The notes under the pieces: generated by a model
Database searches by the model: none
What the model was told of the DNA's origin: nothing
Seen by the model: only the letters and a program-made list of their open reading frames with translations
Program-made: the position numbers and the translations under genes
Part shown: positions 53,806 through 61,850 of the stretch, piece after piece
Numbering within the stretch: position 1 is the stretch's first letter
How the letters are laid out: the number at the start of each line of letters is the position of its first letter
Source of the DNA: Mucilaginibacter sp.
Lineage (GTDB): Bacteria > Bacteroidota > Bacteroidia > Sphingobacteriales > Sphingobacteriaceae
Direction of reading: 5' to 3'
Assembly: GCF_028288205.1 (NCBI RefSeq)
Contig: NZ_JAQBOD010000062.1
Span: forward strand, 124,001-188,000
DNA: 64,000 nucleotides

Positions 53806-54705
53806 TTAAATATTGGTTTTTCTAAATTTATCGGCTACTATTAATTCCTTACTTCCGACAGTATATTTATAAAATCCACTTCCTGATTTTATACCCAAAC
53901 AGCCTGCAGAAACTAACTCTGTAAGCAGCGGGCATGGCCTATATTTTTCATTGTTAAAACCAATATATAGTACATTTAATATAGCCAAACATACATCAAG
54001 GCCAATAAAATCGGCAAGTTGCAAAGGGCCCATGGGATGAGACATGCCTAATTTCATTACGGTATCTATTTCTTTAACACCGGTAATTCCTTCATGCAAA
54101 GTATATATTGCTTCATTTATCATAGGCATTAAAATTCTATTTGCCACAAATCCAGGCGCATCATTTACCTCAACCGGAATTTTATCAAGTTGCTTAGAAA
54201 GCTCCATAATGGTAAGGGTAACTTTGTCGGTGGTTTCTTTCCCCCTGATTACTTCAACCAGTTTCATTAATGGTACCGGATTCATAAAATGCATGCCTAT
54301 TACATTACCCGGGTTTTTTGTAACCGCTGCTATTTCTGTAATAGATATAGAGGAAGTGTTAGATGCCAGTATGGTATGTGCCGCACATAAGTTACTTAAC
54401 TGCTTAAATAAATTCAATTTAATATCACGGCTCTCTGTTGCCGCTTCAACAACCAGGTCGGCGTTTGCAGTGCCAGATTTTATATCTATATAGGTTTTAA
54501 TATTACTTAAAGTATTTGTTTTTGTCTGTTCATCAATAGTGCCTTTTTTTACCTGTTTATCTAAATTATTACCTATGGTTTGCAGTGCGCGCTGTAACGC
54601 ATCGTTATTAATATCAACCAATGCAACATTAAAACCGTACTGCGCAAAAGTATGGGCTATACCATTACCCATTGTTCCTGAGCCTATTACTGTTATATTT
54701 CTCAT
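53806..54705 (-). CDS. 3-hydroxyacyl/3-hydroxybutyryl-CoA dehydrogenase
   Basis: A 299-residue NAD-dependent enzyme that oxidises 3-hydroxyacyl-CoA (or reduces acetoacetyl-CoA). The Rossmann motif is GSGTMG (8-13), Asp31 follows for NAD selectivity, and the catalytic His139 sits in GMHFMNPV with Asn142. FVANRILMPMINEA and GMSHPMGPLQLADFIGLD are typical of the C-terminal dimerisation domain. It acts in fatty acid or butyrate metabolism. It is a lone gene, divergent from a secreted protein gene. Confidence 0.88.
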   Translation of the reverse strand: MRNITVIGSGTMGNGIAHTFAQYGFNVALVDINNDALQRALQTIGNNLDKQVKKGTIDEQTKTNTLSNIKTYIDIKSGTANADLVVEAATESRDIKLNLFKQLSNLCAAHTILASNTSSISITEIAAVTKNPGNVIGMHFMNPVPLMKLVEVIRGKETTDKVTLTIMELSKQLDKIPVEVNDAPGFVANRILMPMINEAIYTLHEGITGVKEIDTVMKLGMSHPMGPLQLADFIGLDVCLAILNVLYIGFNNEKYRPCPLLTELVSAGCLGIKSGSGFYKYTVGSKELIVADKFRKTNI

Positions 54706-54789
54706 AATTACAAAACACCCTCTGTATTAAAAGTGTTACTTTTTGTGTTTAACTATATAATGTGTTATACTATCATAAATATTATAGTA

Positions 54790-54797
54790 TATATTTG
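54790..54797 (+). promoter_or_regulatory. Bacteroidota -7 box
   Basis: TATATTTG, an exact TAnnTTTG match, ends 20 bp before the ATG at 54818. No clean -33 box. Confidence 0.5.
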
Positions 54798-54817
54798 TAT
54801 ACATCAATTATAAACAT

Positions 54818-55519
54818 ATGAAATCCAATTTAAAAACTGTTGCCGCATTATTAATTTTTAGTGCCATAGCTACTGTAACCAAAGCGCAACTTACCAGTTC
54901 TTATAACCAAGGGTCAGGTTCTGGCACAATTGTAGATGACGCAGGCAATGTTAGAAGAGCTACCGAATATTCAGGTTTGGTGGGTTCGCCATATTTTATT
55001 GTTGATTGGAGCAAGGCCGATGTTACTTTTGCCGATGGCTCTGTACAAAAGGACAAAGTTGTAAAATATGATGAGTTAAAAGATAAACTCTTTACACAAA
55101 TCAAGGATGATAAAATGGGCGAATTTGATACACCGGTTGCCGATTTTACAATTACAGCTGCTGATGGTACGGTAGCGAAATTTGGCAAAATACCGGGTAA
55201 CGGAAAGTTTGGTGACGATGCATTTTTTGAAATACTAAGCGACGGAAAAGTTAAATTAATTAGAAAAAATGCTAAATCAATATCAGAATACAAGAAAGAC
55301 CTGGGCACCGCTGTTACAACAAGGGAAGTGGTTGATAATATTGATTACTACCTGGTAGTATCGGGTAAACTTGTACGCATTAAAAAAGATAAAAAATCTG
55401 TAGAGGCGGCTTTGGGTGCCAAACAAACTGAATTAGATGCTTATATAAAAAGCAATAATCTTAATTTAAAGAATGATGCCGATCTGGCTAAGCTAATTAC
55501 TCAATACAATACCTTATAG
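54818..55519 (+). CDS. Exported protein, unknown function
   Basis: A 233-residue protein with a signal peptide (about 1-23, ending TKAQ). It begins with a Gly/Ser-rich segment and continues as a mixed alpha/beta protein rich in Lys and Asp; the C-terminal 60 residues look helical. A strand-rich middle (FTITAADGTVAKFGKIPG) gives no family match I can name. An exact promoter box lies upstream. Its stop overlaps that of bioD by six bases, and its terminator lies inside bioD. Confidence 0.7.
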   Translation: MKSNLKTVAALLIFSAIATVTKAQLTSSYNQGSGSGTIVDDAGNVRRATEYSGLVGSPYFIVDWSKADVTFADGSVQKDKVVKYDELKDKLFTQIKDDKMGEFDTPVADFTITAADGTVAKFGKIPGNGKFGDDAFFEILSDGKVKLIRKNAKSISEYKKDLGTAVTTREVVDNIDYYLVVSGKLVRIKKDKKSVEAALGAKQTELDAYIKSNNLNLKNDADLAKLITQYNTL

Positions 55520-56122
55520 TTCTATTTTTTGCAGCGCTATATTTTCTTTATTGATCCTATCAATTACTGTAATTGATAGGATTTTTTTTGTTCCGGCGTA
55601 TTTAACTATTACTTGCTCTGCATACGCATCACTATCGCCATTAAATACCACCGCATTTACAGGAATATTTCTATTGGCTAATGCTTCTAACGATAACAGC
55701 GTATGATTAATACTGCCCAGATAATGTTTTACTACCAGGATAACTTCAGCATCTAACTGCTTAATCAGATCTATCATTAAAAAATCATCATTAAGCGGAA
55801 CCATTAAACCTCCGGCGCCTTCAATAATTAATTGATTATCAGTTTCAGGAAGATGAATACTTTTAGGATCTATTATTATGCCATCAATAGCTGCGGATTT
55901 ATGCGGCGAAAAAGGCTGAGTTAAACAATAAGCTTCGGGATGAAATTTTGATCTGTTATTAGATACCAGGCTTTTAACCTTTAAAGTATCACTATTATCC
56001 AGATCGCCGGATTGTATAGGTTTCCAATAATCGGCTTTTAATTGTTCAGTTAAAATAGCCGATATTATTGTTTTGCCAATACCTGTACCAATGCCGGTTA
56101 TAAATAATGGTTTAGCCTGCAT
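55514..56122 (-). CDS. bioD: Dethiobiotin synthetase
   Basis: Closes the ureido ring in biotin synthesis with ATP and CO2. The P-loop is GTGIGKT (12-18) in a 202-residue protein; KPIQSGD and EGAGGLMVP are further family motifs. It overlaps bioF by 11 bp, so translation is coupled. The last ten codons contain a perfect palindrome that reads as the terminator of the convergent gene. No bioA or bioB is in the window. Confidence 0.93.
   Translation of the reverse strand: MQAKPLFITGIGTGIGKTIISAILTEQLKADYWKPIQSGDLDNSDTLKVKSLVSNNRSKFHPEAYCLTQPFSPHKSAAIDGIIIDPKSIHLPETDNQLIIEGAGGLMVPLNDDFLMIDLIKQLDAEVILVVKHYLGSINHTLLSLEALANRNIPVNAVVFNGDSDAYAEQVIVKYAGTKKILSITVIDRINKENIALQKIEL
55554..55589 (+). terminator. 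Terminator of the 54.8-kb gene inside bioD
   Basis: Arms 55554-55567 and 55569-55582 pair perfectly over 14 bp (ATCCTATCAATTAC and complement) around a single base, then eight T. It serves the plus-strand gene although it lies in bioD codons. Confidence 0.75.
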
Positions 56123-57242
56123 ATAATAAATTATTAATTGTATTAGTTAATAATGTCAAGTCATTAACTGTATTAAAAGCGTGCAGACATATTCTTATTC
56201 TTTCACTGCCCTGCGCAACTGTTGGACTGAGTATAGCCCTAACATCCAAACCGTTATCCTGCAAATACATTGCCGTTTTTTTAGCCCATTCATTGCTTTT
56301 TAGCAGGATACACTGAATAGCGCTTTCACTATTAATTAATGGATATGCTTTGGATGCAGTTAGCATTTGTTTAAATAAATTAATATTATTTTGAAGTGCG
56401 GCTATCTCTTTGGCAGATTGCTGCAATAATTTACAGGCCATTTTTATAGATGCCAGCTGGTGTAGTGGGGCAGCCGTGGTATATATAAACGACCGTGCAA
56501 AATTTATCAAATATTCACGCAATAAATTATTGCCTAATACTACAGCGCCATGGCATCCTAATGCTTTGCCAAAGGTCACTATCCTGGCAAAGACGCGTTT
56601 TTCGAGTTTAAGCCGGGTTATAATTCCTGTTTTATACAGACCAACTGCATGTGCCTCGTCAACAATTAAATGCGCGCCATATTTTTCTGTTAGGTCTAAT
56701 AGCTCAATTATGGGTGGCGTATCGCCATCCATGGAATATACGCTTTCTATTACCACATAACAATTGCCTTTGGCTTGCTTTAATTTAGCTTCAAGACTGG
56801 CTATATCATTATGTTTAAAGGTGTAACGGTTAGCATGGCTTAGTCGAGCGCCATCAATTATAGAGGCGTGTATAAGTTCATCTGTTATTATAGTATCACC
56901 ACGTTGGGGTAGGGAAGAGAGCAACCCTAAATTAGCATCATAGCCCGAGTTAAACAATAAACCCGCCTCACTGTTAAACAGATCAGCAATTTCTTTTTCC
57001 AGTTTATCTGTATAATTCAAATTTCCTGATATTAACCTCGAACCGGTTGCACCATTTAAAACAAGGTTACTATTATTTATTTCCTCATCTATTTTATTTT
57101 TTAAGATCGATGACCTTGAAAAACCTAAATAATCGTTTGAGCAAAAATCAACCAGGCTATTTTCAGGCTTTAAAATCCTGTAAGAGCCAGCTATACGCCT
57201 GTCATTAAGCCGCTGTTCGATATATTTCTCTGCCGATGCCAA
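56112..57242 (-). CDS. bioF: 8-amino-7-oxononanoate synthase
   Basis: PLP enzyme joining pimeloyl thioester and alanine in biotin synthesis. In 376 residues the PLP lysine is Lys226 (TFGKALGCHGAVV), and DEAHAVG near 195 holds the cofactor Asp and His. FCSNDYLGF and RLISGNLNYTDKLE are usual motifs. It is the first gene of the bioF-bioD pair, just after a strong terminator. A related acyl-CoA:amino-acid synthase such as Kbl is less likely given bioD beside it. Confidence 0.92.
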   Translation of the reverse strand: MASAEKYIEQRLNDRRIAGSYRILKPENSLVDFCSNDYLGFSRSSILKNKIDEEINNSNLVLNGATGSRLISGNLNYTDKLEKEIADLFNSEAGLLFNSGYDANLGLLSSLPQRGDTIITDELIHASIIDGARLSHANRYTFKHNDIASLEAKLKQAKGNCYVVIESVYSMDGDTPPIIELLDLTEKYGAHLIVDEAHAVGLYKTGIITRLKLEKRVFARIVTFGKALGCHGAVVLGNNLLREYLINFARSFIYTTAAPLHQLASIKMACKLLQQSAKEIAALQNNINLFKQMLTASKAYPLINSESAIQCILLKSNEWAKKTAMYLQDNGLDVRAILSPTVAQGSERIRICLHAFNTVNDLTLLTNTINNLLYAG

Positions 57243-57266
57243 TGTGTAATTTTAGGTAAAAATAAA

Positions 57267-57292
57267 AAAAGCCCCGGTTTATCGGGGCTTTT
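57267..57292. terminator. Terminator between bioF and the first Spy-like gene
   Basis: Ten-base arms AAAAGCCCCG (57267-57276) and CGGGGCTTTT (57283-57292) pair perfectly around GTTTAT, with A and T runs outside. Confidence 0.85.
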
Positions 57293-57312
57293 CTTTTATC
57301 AGTCTTGCAGTA

Positions 57313-57672
57313 TTAGTTACCGCCTTGTTGCATTTTAGCGCGCATTTCATCCTGTCCTTTTTTTAACGCTGCGGCTTGTTCAGGGGTTAAGATAGCATTA
57401 ACTTTCGCTGTAAGCGCTGTTCTTAATGCAGTTTGTGCAGGCATACGTGCATCTCTGTCTGGTACAGCTGTTCTTAAGCTATCGGTGCTTTTAGTATTAG
57501 CTGTATAAACAGCAGTAAGTTTAGTAGCCTGGTCATCAGTAAGCGTTAATGGTGCTATCATCGTTTTAACCGACGCTAATTGTTGTTCAGGCGTCATTCT
57601 CTGTCTGCCTTGTGCAAGGCTAACTGCGCTAACTCCTAATACGAAGGCGCATACTAATAATAATTTTTTCAT
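57313..57672 (-). CDS. Spy/CpxP-like exported protein, paralogue 1
   Basis: About 119 residues from ATG at 57672 (an upstream in-frame ATG at 57708 adds 12 residues before the signal peptide). Signal peptide MKKLLLVCAFVLGVSAVSLAQ, then a small helical protein: TPEQQ, an LTLTDDQATKL helix, SLRTA and LTPEQAAALKK end with MRAKMQQGGN. The pattern of TDDQ and LTPEQ helices resembles LTXXQ/Spy-type periplasmic chaperones. First of four tandem paralogues. Function inferred only. Confidence 0.75.
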   Translation of the reverse strand: MKKLLLVCAFVLGVSAVSLAQGRQRMTPEQQLASVKTMIAPLTLTDDQATKLTAVYTANTKSTDSLRTAVPDRDARMPAQTALRTALTAKVNAILTPEQAAALKKGQDEMRAKMQQGGN

Positions 57673-57742
57673 TTCTTTTAGGTTTAATTGTTTTAAAAAA
57701 TACTTCACTAATATATAGCTATTTATACACCAACATGTAATA

Positions 57743-57772
57743 AAAAAGCCCCGGTTTATAGGAGCTTTTCTT
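57743..57772. terminator. Decayed terminator copy
   Basis: AAAAGCCCCGGTTTATAGGA and following GCTTTT is a one-to-two base mutated copy of the 57267 terminator in the same place relative to paralogue 2. The stem is weakened by mismatches. Confidence 0.55.
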
Positions 57773-57789
57773 TTATCAGATTTTAACGA

Positions 57790-58167
57790 TTAATTACCGC
57801 CTTGCATAAATTGTTTCATTCTTTCAGCTTGCGCATCTATTTGTTTTTGAAATGTAGCAGCCTGGTCAGCGGTTAAAATAGCTTTGATTTTAGCATTGGT
57901 AGCATTTGTAATTGGAGTTCTTTTTGCCATCATTACAGTCCTGTCAGGTGCATCACCGCCAGCAGTCATGGCTGTTCTTAAGCTGTCCATACTTTTTGCT
58001 TGCACGTCATAAATTGTTTTAACTTTAGCTGTTTGGTCATCATTAAGAGTTAAAGATGTTTTTAAAGCTGTAGTTAATTCTTCAGGAGTTCGTTGTTGTC
58101 TGCCCTGGGCAAAACTAACCGCGCAAATTCCCATTACGAATGCGCATACAAATAATAACTTTTTCAT
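57790..58167 (-). CDS. Spy/CpxP-like exported protein, paralogue 2
   Basis: A 125-residue protein with the same signal peptide type (MKKLLFVCAFVMGICAVSFA) and helices (LTLNDDQTAKVKTIYD; SLRTA; ILTADQAATFQKQ). It ends FMQGGN, like its neighbours. It shares with paralogue 1 an almost identical upstream 15-mer (CACTAATATATAACT at 58199-58213), so promoter and gene were copied together. Function unknown; periplasmic helper by inference. Confidence 0.75.
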   Translation of the reverse strand: MKKLLFVCAFVMGICAVSFAQGRQQRTPEELTTALKTSLTLNDDQTAKVKTIYDVQAKSMDSLRTAMTAGGDAPDRTVMMAKRTPITNATNAKIKAILTADQAATFQKQIDAQAERMKQFMQGGN

Positions 58168-58323
58168 GTCTTTTGGTTTAATTGTTAAATATTATATACA
58201 CTAATATATAACTATTGGTGGTGTTTATTAAAATAAATGCGACCAATGGGCACATTTTATCGACCATTCGAAGAAAAAGTTGCGGTTTATCAAAGCCTGT
58301 GTTTTTTATTTTGTCAGCGTTGA

Positions 58324-58695
58324 TTAGTTACCGCCTTGTTGCATCTTAGCCCGCATTTCATCCGTGTATTTTTTATATGCGGCGGCTTGCTCCGGGGTTA
58401 AAATAGCATTAACTTTAGTGTTTGTAGCTGTCATCATAGGCATCATTTTCTCTCTCATTGCACTTCTGTCATCTCCTGCAGCAGTTCGCAAACTATCCAT
58501 ACTTTTAGAAGAAGCAGTATAAACTACGGTAAGTTTTGCAACCTGGTCATCAGTAAGAGTTAATGGTGCTATAGCTGTTTTAAGCATTGTTAAACGTTGC
58601 TCTGGAGTTCCGCCGCCTCTTCTTTGTCCGCCCTGCGCAAAGCTAACCGCGCTAATTCCTATTAAGAATGTGCACACTAATAATAATTTTTTCAT
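58324..58695 (-). CDS. Spy/CpxP-like exported protein, paralogue 3
   Basis: A 123-residue protein, signal peptide MKKLLLVCTFLIGISAVSFA, then LTLTDDQVAKLTVVY, SLRTAAGDDRSAM and ILTPEQAAAYKKY, ending MRAKMQQGGN as in paralogue 1. Closest by eye to paralogue 1 in the C-terminus. The upstream region carries TATCTTTA, as does that of paralogue 4. A large terminator lies between it and paralogue 4. Confidence 0.75.
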   Translation of the reverse strand: MKKLLLVCTFLIGISAVSFAQGGQRRGGGTPEQRLTMLKTAIAPLTLTDDQVAKLTVVYTASSKSMDSLRTAAGDDRSAMREKMMPMMTATNTKVNAILTPEQAAAYKKYTDEMRAKMQQGGN

Positions 58696-58789
58696 TTTGT
58701 TTGGGTTTTATTTGTTTGATATGTTAAAGATATGCGCCTGCCGATTATGTACAATGATGTAACTTAAATGTTGCCTGATCAAAATTTAA

Positions 58790-58833
58790 GGCAAAAAAAA
58801 GCGTCCACCGGTTTGGGGACGCTTTTTTTTGCC
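58790..58833. terminator. Strong bidirectional terminator between paralogues 3 and 4
   Basis: Arms 58790-58806 and 58817-58833 pair perfectly over 17 bases (GGC, eight A, GCGTCC against GGACGC, eight T, GCC) around a ten-base loop. Confidence 0.9.
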
Positions 58834-58843
58834 TTAGAAATGA

Positions 58844-59224
58844 TTAGTTACCACCACCGCCACCACCACCTTGGGCGCGTCTCGCAGCCGCTTCATCCTG
58901 GATCTTTTTATAAGCAGCAGCTTGATCTGGAGTTAAAATAGCCATGATCTTAGCAGTTTGTGCTGTTCTTAAGGCAGTTTGTGCTGGCCTCATTGCGGCC
59001 CTGTCTGTACCGGCAGCAGTTGCAGCGGCCCTTAAACTATCCTGGCTTTTTGCTGATGCAGTAAAAATAGTTGTAGCCTTAGCTACCTGGTCATCAGTTA
59101 AACCTGTTATTTGTGTTTTTAACCTTTCTACCTGTTGTGCAGGAGTTTGTTGTTGCCTGCCCTGGGCAAAGCTTACTGCACTAACTCCAATTACGAAAGC
59201 GCATACTAATAATAACTTTTTCAT
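58844..59224 (-). CDS. Spy/CpxP-like exported protein, paralogue 4
   Basis: A 126-residue protein, signal peptide MKKLLLVCAFVIGVSAVSFA, then ITGLTDDQVAKATTIF, SLRAAATAAGTDRAAM, ILTPDQAAAYKKIQDEAA and a glycine-rich end (GGGGGGGN). It has the longest Gly tail of the four. A charged Lys/Glu-poor helix pair is conserved. First of the array in transcriptional order. Function inferred from family shape only. Confidence 0.75.
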   Translation of the reverse strand: MKKLLLVCAFVIGVSAVSFAQGRQQQTPAQQVERLKTQITGLTDDQVAKATTIFTASAKSQDSLRAAATAAGTDRAAMRPAQTALRTAQTAKIMAILTPDQAAAYKKIQDEAAARRAQGGGGGGGN

Positions 59225-59292
59225 ATTCTTTATGTTTATTGTTTTGGTTATGATAAAGATATATGCTTAAGGTTTAATATTTACTTTGTAAC

Positions 59293-60066
59293 TTAATTGT
59301 TGCCCTCTAATTTAGCTATTGATCGTTGCATTTGCGCCATCATGCTTGTAAGACTTTCCATAGTTGGCTCGGGTGTTGGTAATGGAAGATGAGTAGATAT
59401 ATATGCCTTTGCTTTCCATATCTCTAAAATATCTTCTCCGTTTATTTCGTAAGGTTCATATACGGGATTGTCTGATATCAGTTTCAATTTCTTGTTATCC
59501 TTAAATTTATTGCCAATGCGCTTATATACTACACCATCACTTTTTGATAGAATAACATAAGTTTCAGATGGCTTTACGTCGGCCCAATTCTCTACATACT
59601 CGCCTATAATAGTTGTACCCGATACCAGCGGAAGCATAGAATCGCCCTTTATCTCAAAGCCCCTGTAAGTGCCCTGTTTAAACATTGGTAAATATAGCTT
59701 AGGTAATTGGGCAACATATTCCGGGTCGGCATAGCCGTTCATATATCCGGCGCTGGCTTTTAACGGAACCATTTCTATATTCTCATTATCTTCCTTATCA
59801 ACTGATATACTTAGTATACGTAAATTATTCTGGTTGCCCTTTGGTTTGGCAATCCACTTATCATCAATTGTTTCGTTTATAAAGTCATCAAGCGATATAT
59901 CAAAAAATAATGCTATGGTTTTTAGCAATTCATACTTGGGTTCGGCCCTTTCTTCCTCATAAGCACCAACCAGCGACCGTTTTATACCAACCTGATCAGC
60001 AAACTGTTGCTGGGTTAAACCTTTCTTTTTCCTTAGAAATTTAATATTTGATGAAATTTTTGCCAT
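59293..60066 (-). CDS. XRE-type repressor with S24 peptidase (LexA/CI-like) domain
   Basis: About 257 residues from ATG at 60066 (MAKISSNIKF; an upstream ATG at 60108 adds 14 poor residues). An XRE helix-turn-helix (about 5-60; LTQQQFADQVGIKRSLVGAY) is followed by an S24 peptidase domain with Ser143 in GDSM and Lys182 in VVYKRI, and a candidate Ala106-Gly107 cleavage bond (SAGY). This matches self-cleaving repressors of the LexA/CI type that respond to DNA damage. A C-terminal Met/Gln-rich tail is unusual. Divergent from a GIY-YIG-like gene. Confidence 0.85.
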   Translation of the reverse strand: MAKISSNIKFLRKKKGLTQQQFADQVGIKRSLVGAYEEERAEPKYELLKTIALFFDISLDDFINETIDDKWIAKPKGNQNNLRILSISVDKEDNENIEMVPLKASAGYMNGYADPEYVAQLPKLYLPMFKQGTYRGFEIKGDSMLPLVSGTTIIGEYVENWADVKPSETYVILSKSDGVVYKRIGNKFKDNKKLKLISDNPVYEPYEINGEDILEIWKAKAYISTHLPLPTPEPTMESLTSMMAQMQRSIAKLEGNN

Positions 60067-60082
60067 AAAATTTGCATTTGCT

Positions 60083-60121
60083 AAAATTATTAGTAATTTT
60101 ATGCTCATAAAATTAGTAATT
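60083..60121. promoter_or_regulatory. Operator-like pair between the repressor and the GIY-YIG-like gene
   Basis: The decamer ATTAGTAATT occurs at 60089-60098 and 60112-60121, 23 bp apart. The left copy is part of a palindrome AAAATTA-TTAG-TAATTTT (60083-60100), the right one of AATTAGTAATT (60111-60121). They lie between the two divergent start codons. Confidence 0.6.
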
Positions 60122-60150
60122 ATTTTTTAACCAGCAAATTTTATTATCAA

Positions 60151-60507
60151 ATGAAACGCTTTATCTACATTATTACAGACAGAAACAGGAATAACCTGCA
60201 CGTTGGGCTATGTTCAGACCTATTAAAGACCCTTAAATTTTATGGCGATATGCCTACTTTATTCTTTGACAGCGCGCAGCAATTGAACAGGCTGGTTTAT
60301 TTTGAAGAGATAAATACAGAAGAGCAGGCAATGGAGCGTTTTAAAACAGTGAGCACTTTTACAAGGCCCCAAAAAGAAAAAATGATCAGACCTGTTAACC
60401 CGGATTGGGTAGATCTGACCATTGGCTTAAATTTTGAAAGCGGTTTACGCACCAGGCCGCAATTGCGCCCTTCAATAAACGCATTACGCAGATCGGTTAC
60501 TTTTTAA
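60151..60507 (+). CDS. Degenerate GIY-YIG-fold protein
   Basis: A 118-residue protein that aligns by eye with the 43.8-kb GIY-YIG nuclease: FIYIITDRNRNNLHVGLCSD versus YVYMVTNKGNTVIYIGVTN, YFEEINTEEQAMERF versus YYEEFQWIQDAIARE, and NPDWVDL versus NPEWSDL. Catalytic positions are altered: YIG is HVG, the Arg region is KTLKFYG, and the Glu position is Phe. It is therefore probably not a nuclease but may bind DNA or the repressor. Divergent from the XRE-S24 gene; overlaps the tail of msrB by 11 bp. Confidence 0.7.
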   Translation: MKRFIYIITDRNRNNLHVGLCSDLLKTLKFYGDMPTLFFDSAQQLNRLVYFEEINTEEQAMERFKTVSTFTRPQKEKMIRPVNPDWVDLTIGLNFESGLRTRPQLRPSINALRRSVTF

Positions 60508-60973
60508 TAAATTTTAACGCGCCCGAATTCATGCAATATCTTTTACCACCCCTGTCGGCAGGGCCGTCATCAAAAACATGGCCCAGGTGCAGGCCCGTGC
60601 TTTTTTCAATAACTTCCTGGCGGGTTTCGCCAAAGCTATTGTCAACTACTATTGCAATTTTTTTAGGATCAACCGGTTTAACGAAGCTTGGCCACCCGGT
60701 TCCGCTCTCAAACTTATCATCCGATGAGAATAATACATCGCCTGTAGCAGCACTTACATACACGCCCTTTTCGTGGTTATTATAATAGGCATTATGAAAA
60801 GGCGGCTCTGTTCCGCTTTCTACCATTATATAATAGGCATTAGCGCTCAACTGCTTTTTCCATTCGGCCGCAGGTTTACTTAATCTTTTGGTATTGTTTT
60901 GCCCATTACTGTTTTGACATCCAAATGCGGCAACAACAAATAATATTACTATTGCAAAAATTGATCTTTTCAT
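60497..60973 (-). CDS. msrB: Peptide-methionine (R)-S-oxide reductase MsrB, lipoprotein
   Basis: Repairs oxidised methionine-R-sulfoxide. In 158 residues a lipobox FGC places lipid Cys19; the SelR domain follows (FHNAYYNNHEKGVY, SGTGWPSF, LGHVFDDGP, RYCMNSGALKF). Catalytic Cys147 is in RYCMNSG. The two CxxC zinc pairs of many MsrB proteins are absent, so this is a zinc-less form. Envelope location fits repair of exported proteins. Convergent with the GIY-YIG-like gene. Confidence 0.9.
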   Translation of the reverse strand: MKRSIFAIVILFVVAAFGCQNSNGQNNTKRLSKPAAEWKKQLSANAYYIMVESGTEPPFHNAYYNNHEKGVYVSAATGDVLFSSDDKFESGTGWPSFVKPVDPKKIAIVVDNSFGETRQEVIEKSTGLHLGHVFDDGPADRGGKRYCMNSGALKFIKK

Positions 60974-61043
60974 TTTTTTATATTTAAGTTATAACTTAAA
61001 TTACGTAATAAAATTTTACGTGGTTTGTCATGAACATGACAGC

Positions 61044-61667
61044 TTATATATTTTTGAAGTTAGGTATTAGTACCGAATTTATAATATGTACTAACCCATT
61101 GCTTTGCTTAATATTAAGTCTGCTGATAGTACTTTTGCCGCCATTCTCATCAATTAAAACAATATTTCTATTTTCATCAAGTTTAGCCATTAGCTTGCTT
61201 CCGGCGAGTGTAATAAATGTAGCCAGGCCTTTGTGCGAAATGATTTTATGCGTAATATTTCTTCCTGTAATTTTTCCGGCAATAACATGATAGCTAACTA
61301 AGGCTATAAGGTCATACTTACGTTCGGGAGTTAATAAGCTATCTAATTTATCGGGAGAAAGATTTGAAAACGCCTGGTTATTGGGTGCAAAAACTGTAAT
61401 AGGGCCAATACATTTAAATGATTCTGTAAAGCCGGTTATATTTATGGTTTTATTAAATGTACTTAACTCTTTACAACGGGCAATATTTGTGGCAACATCA
61501 TTTGTTGGCAGCATATTGGCACCATCAGTTAATTTTAAGTTTGATGAATTTAATTTGTTTGGTTTTGATGCTGTTGAATCGGTTTTTTTTGATGCAACAG
61601 GAGGAGCCTGAGCAAATAATAAGCAGGTGTTTAAAATAAGGCAAATAAATAAGATGGGGCTTTTCAT
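61044..61667 (-). CDS. Exported fasciclin-domain protein
   Basis: A 207-residue protein with a signal peptide (about 1-20, ending FAQ) and one FAS1 domain (about 75-205): ITVFAPNNQAFSNLSPDKLDSLL and ALVSYHVIAGKI and GLVHIINSVLIP are the H1/H2 landmarks (parts quoted). Such domains mediate adhesion or matrix contacts. A Lys/Ser-rich linker lies between the signal peptide and the domain. Lone gene. Confidence 0.85.
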   Translation of the reverse strand: MKSPILFICLILNTCLLFAQAPPVASKKTDSTASKPNKLNSSNLKLTDGANMLPTNDVATNIARCKELSTFNKTINITGFTESFKCIGPITVFAPNNQAFSNLSPDKLDSLLTPERKYDLIALVSYHVIAGKITGRNITHKIISHKGLATFITLAGSKLMAKLDENRNIVLIDENGGKSTISRLNIKQSNGLVHIINSVLIPNFKNI

Positions 61668-61797
61668 AACTATACTACAAATATAGCTAAAGCCTAAAAT
61701 GTTTTGATTTTAGTTACCGGATAATATTAACATATGTGGCTAAAAAAACAATTAGAAATAATGTAACAAACTGATTATGAATAGACCTTTGTGAAAG

Positions 61798-61836
61798 AAA
61801 TCCGCCCCGGAAATTATACCAGGGCGGATTTTTTTG
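61798..61836 (-). terminator. Hairpin terminator after the M28 peptidase gene
   Basis: AAATCCGCCC (61798-61807) pairs with GGGCGGATTT (61822-61831), 10 bp perfect, with A and T runs outside. The arrangement would serve the minus-strand peptidase transcript and possibly transcripts in the other direction. Confidence 0.75.
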
Positions 61837-61850
61837 TTTTATGTTTTGTA

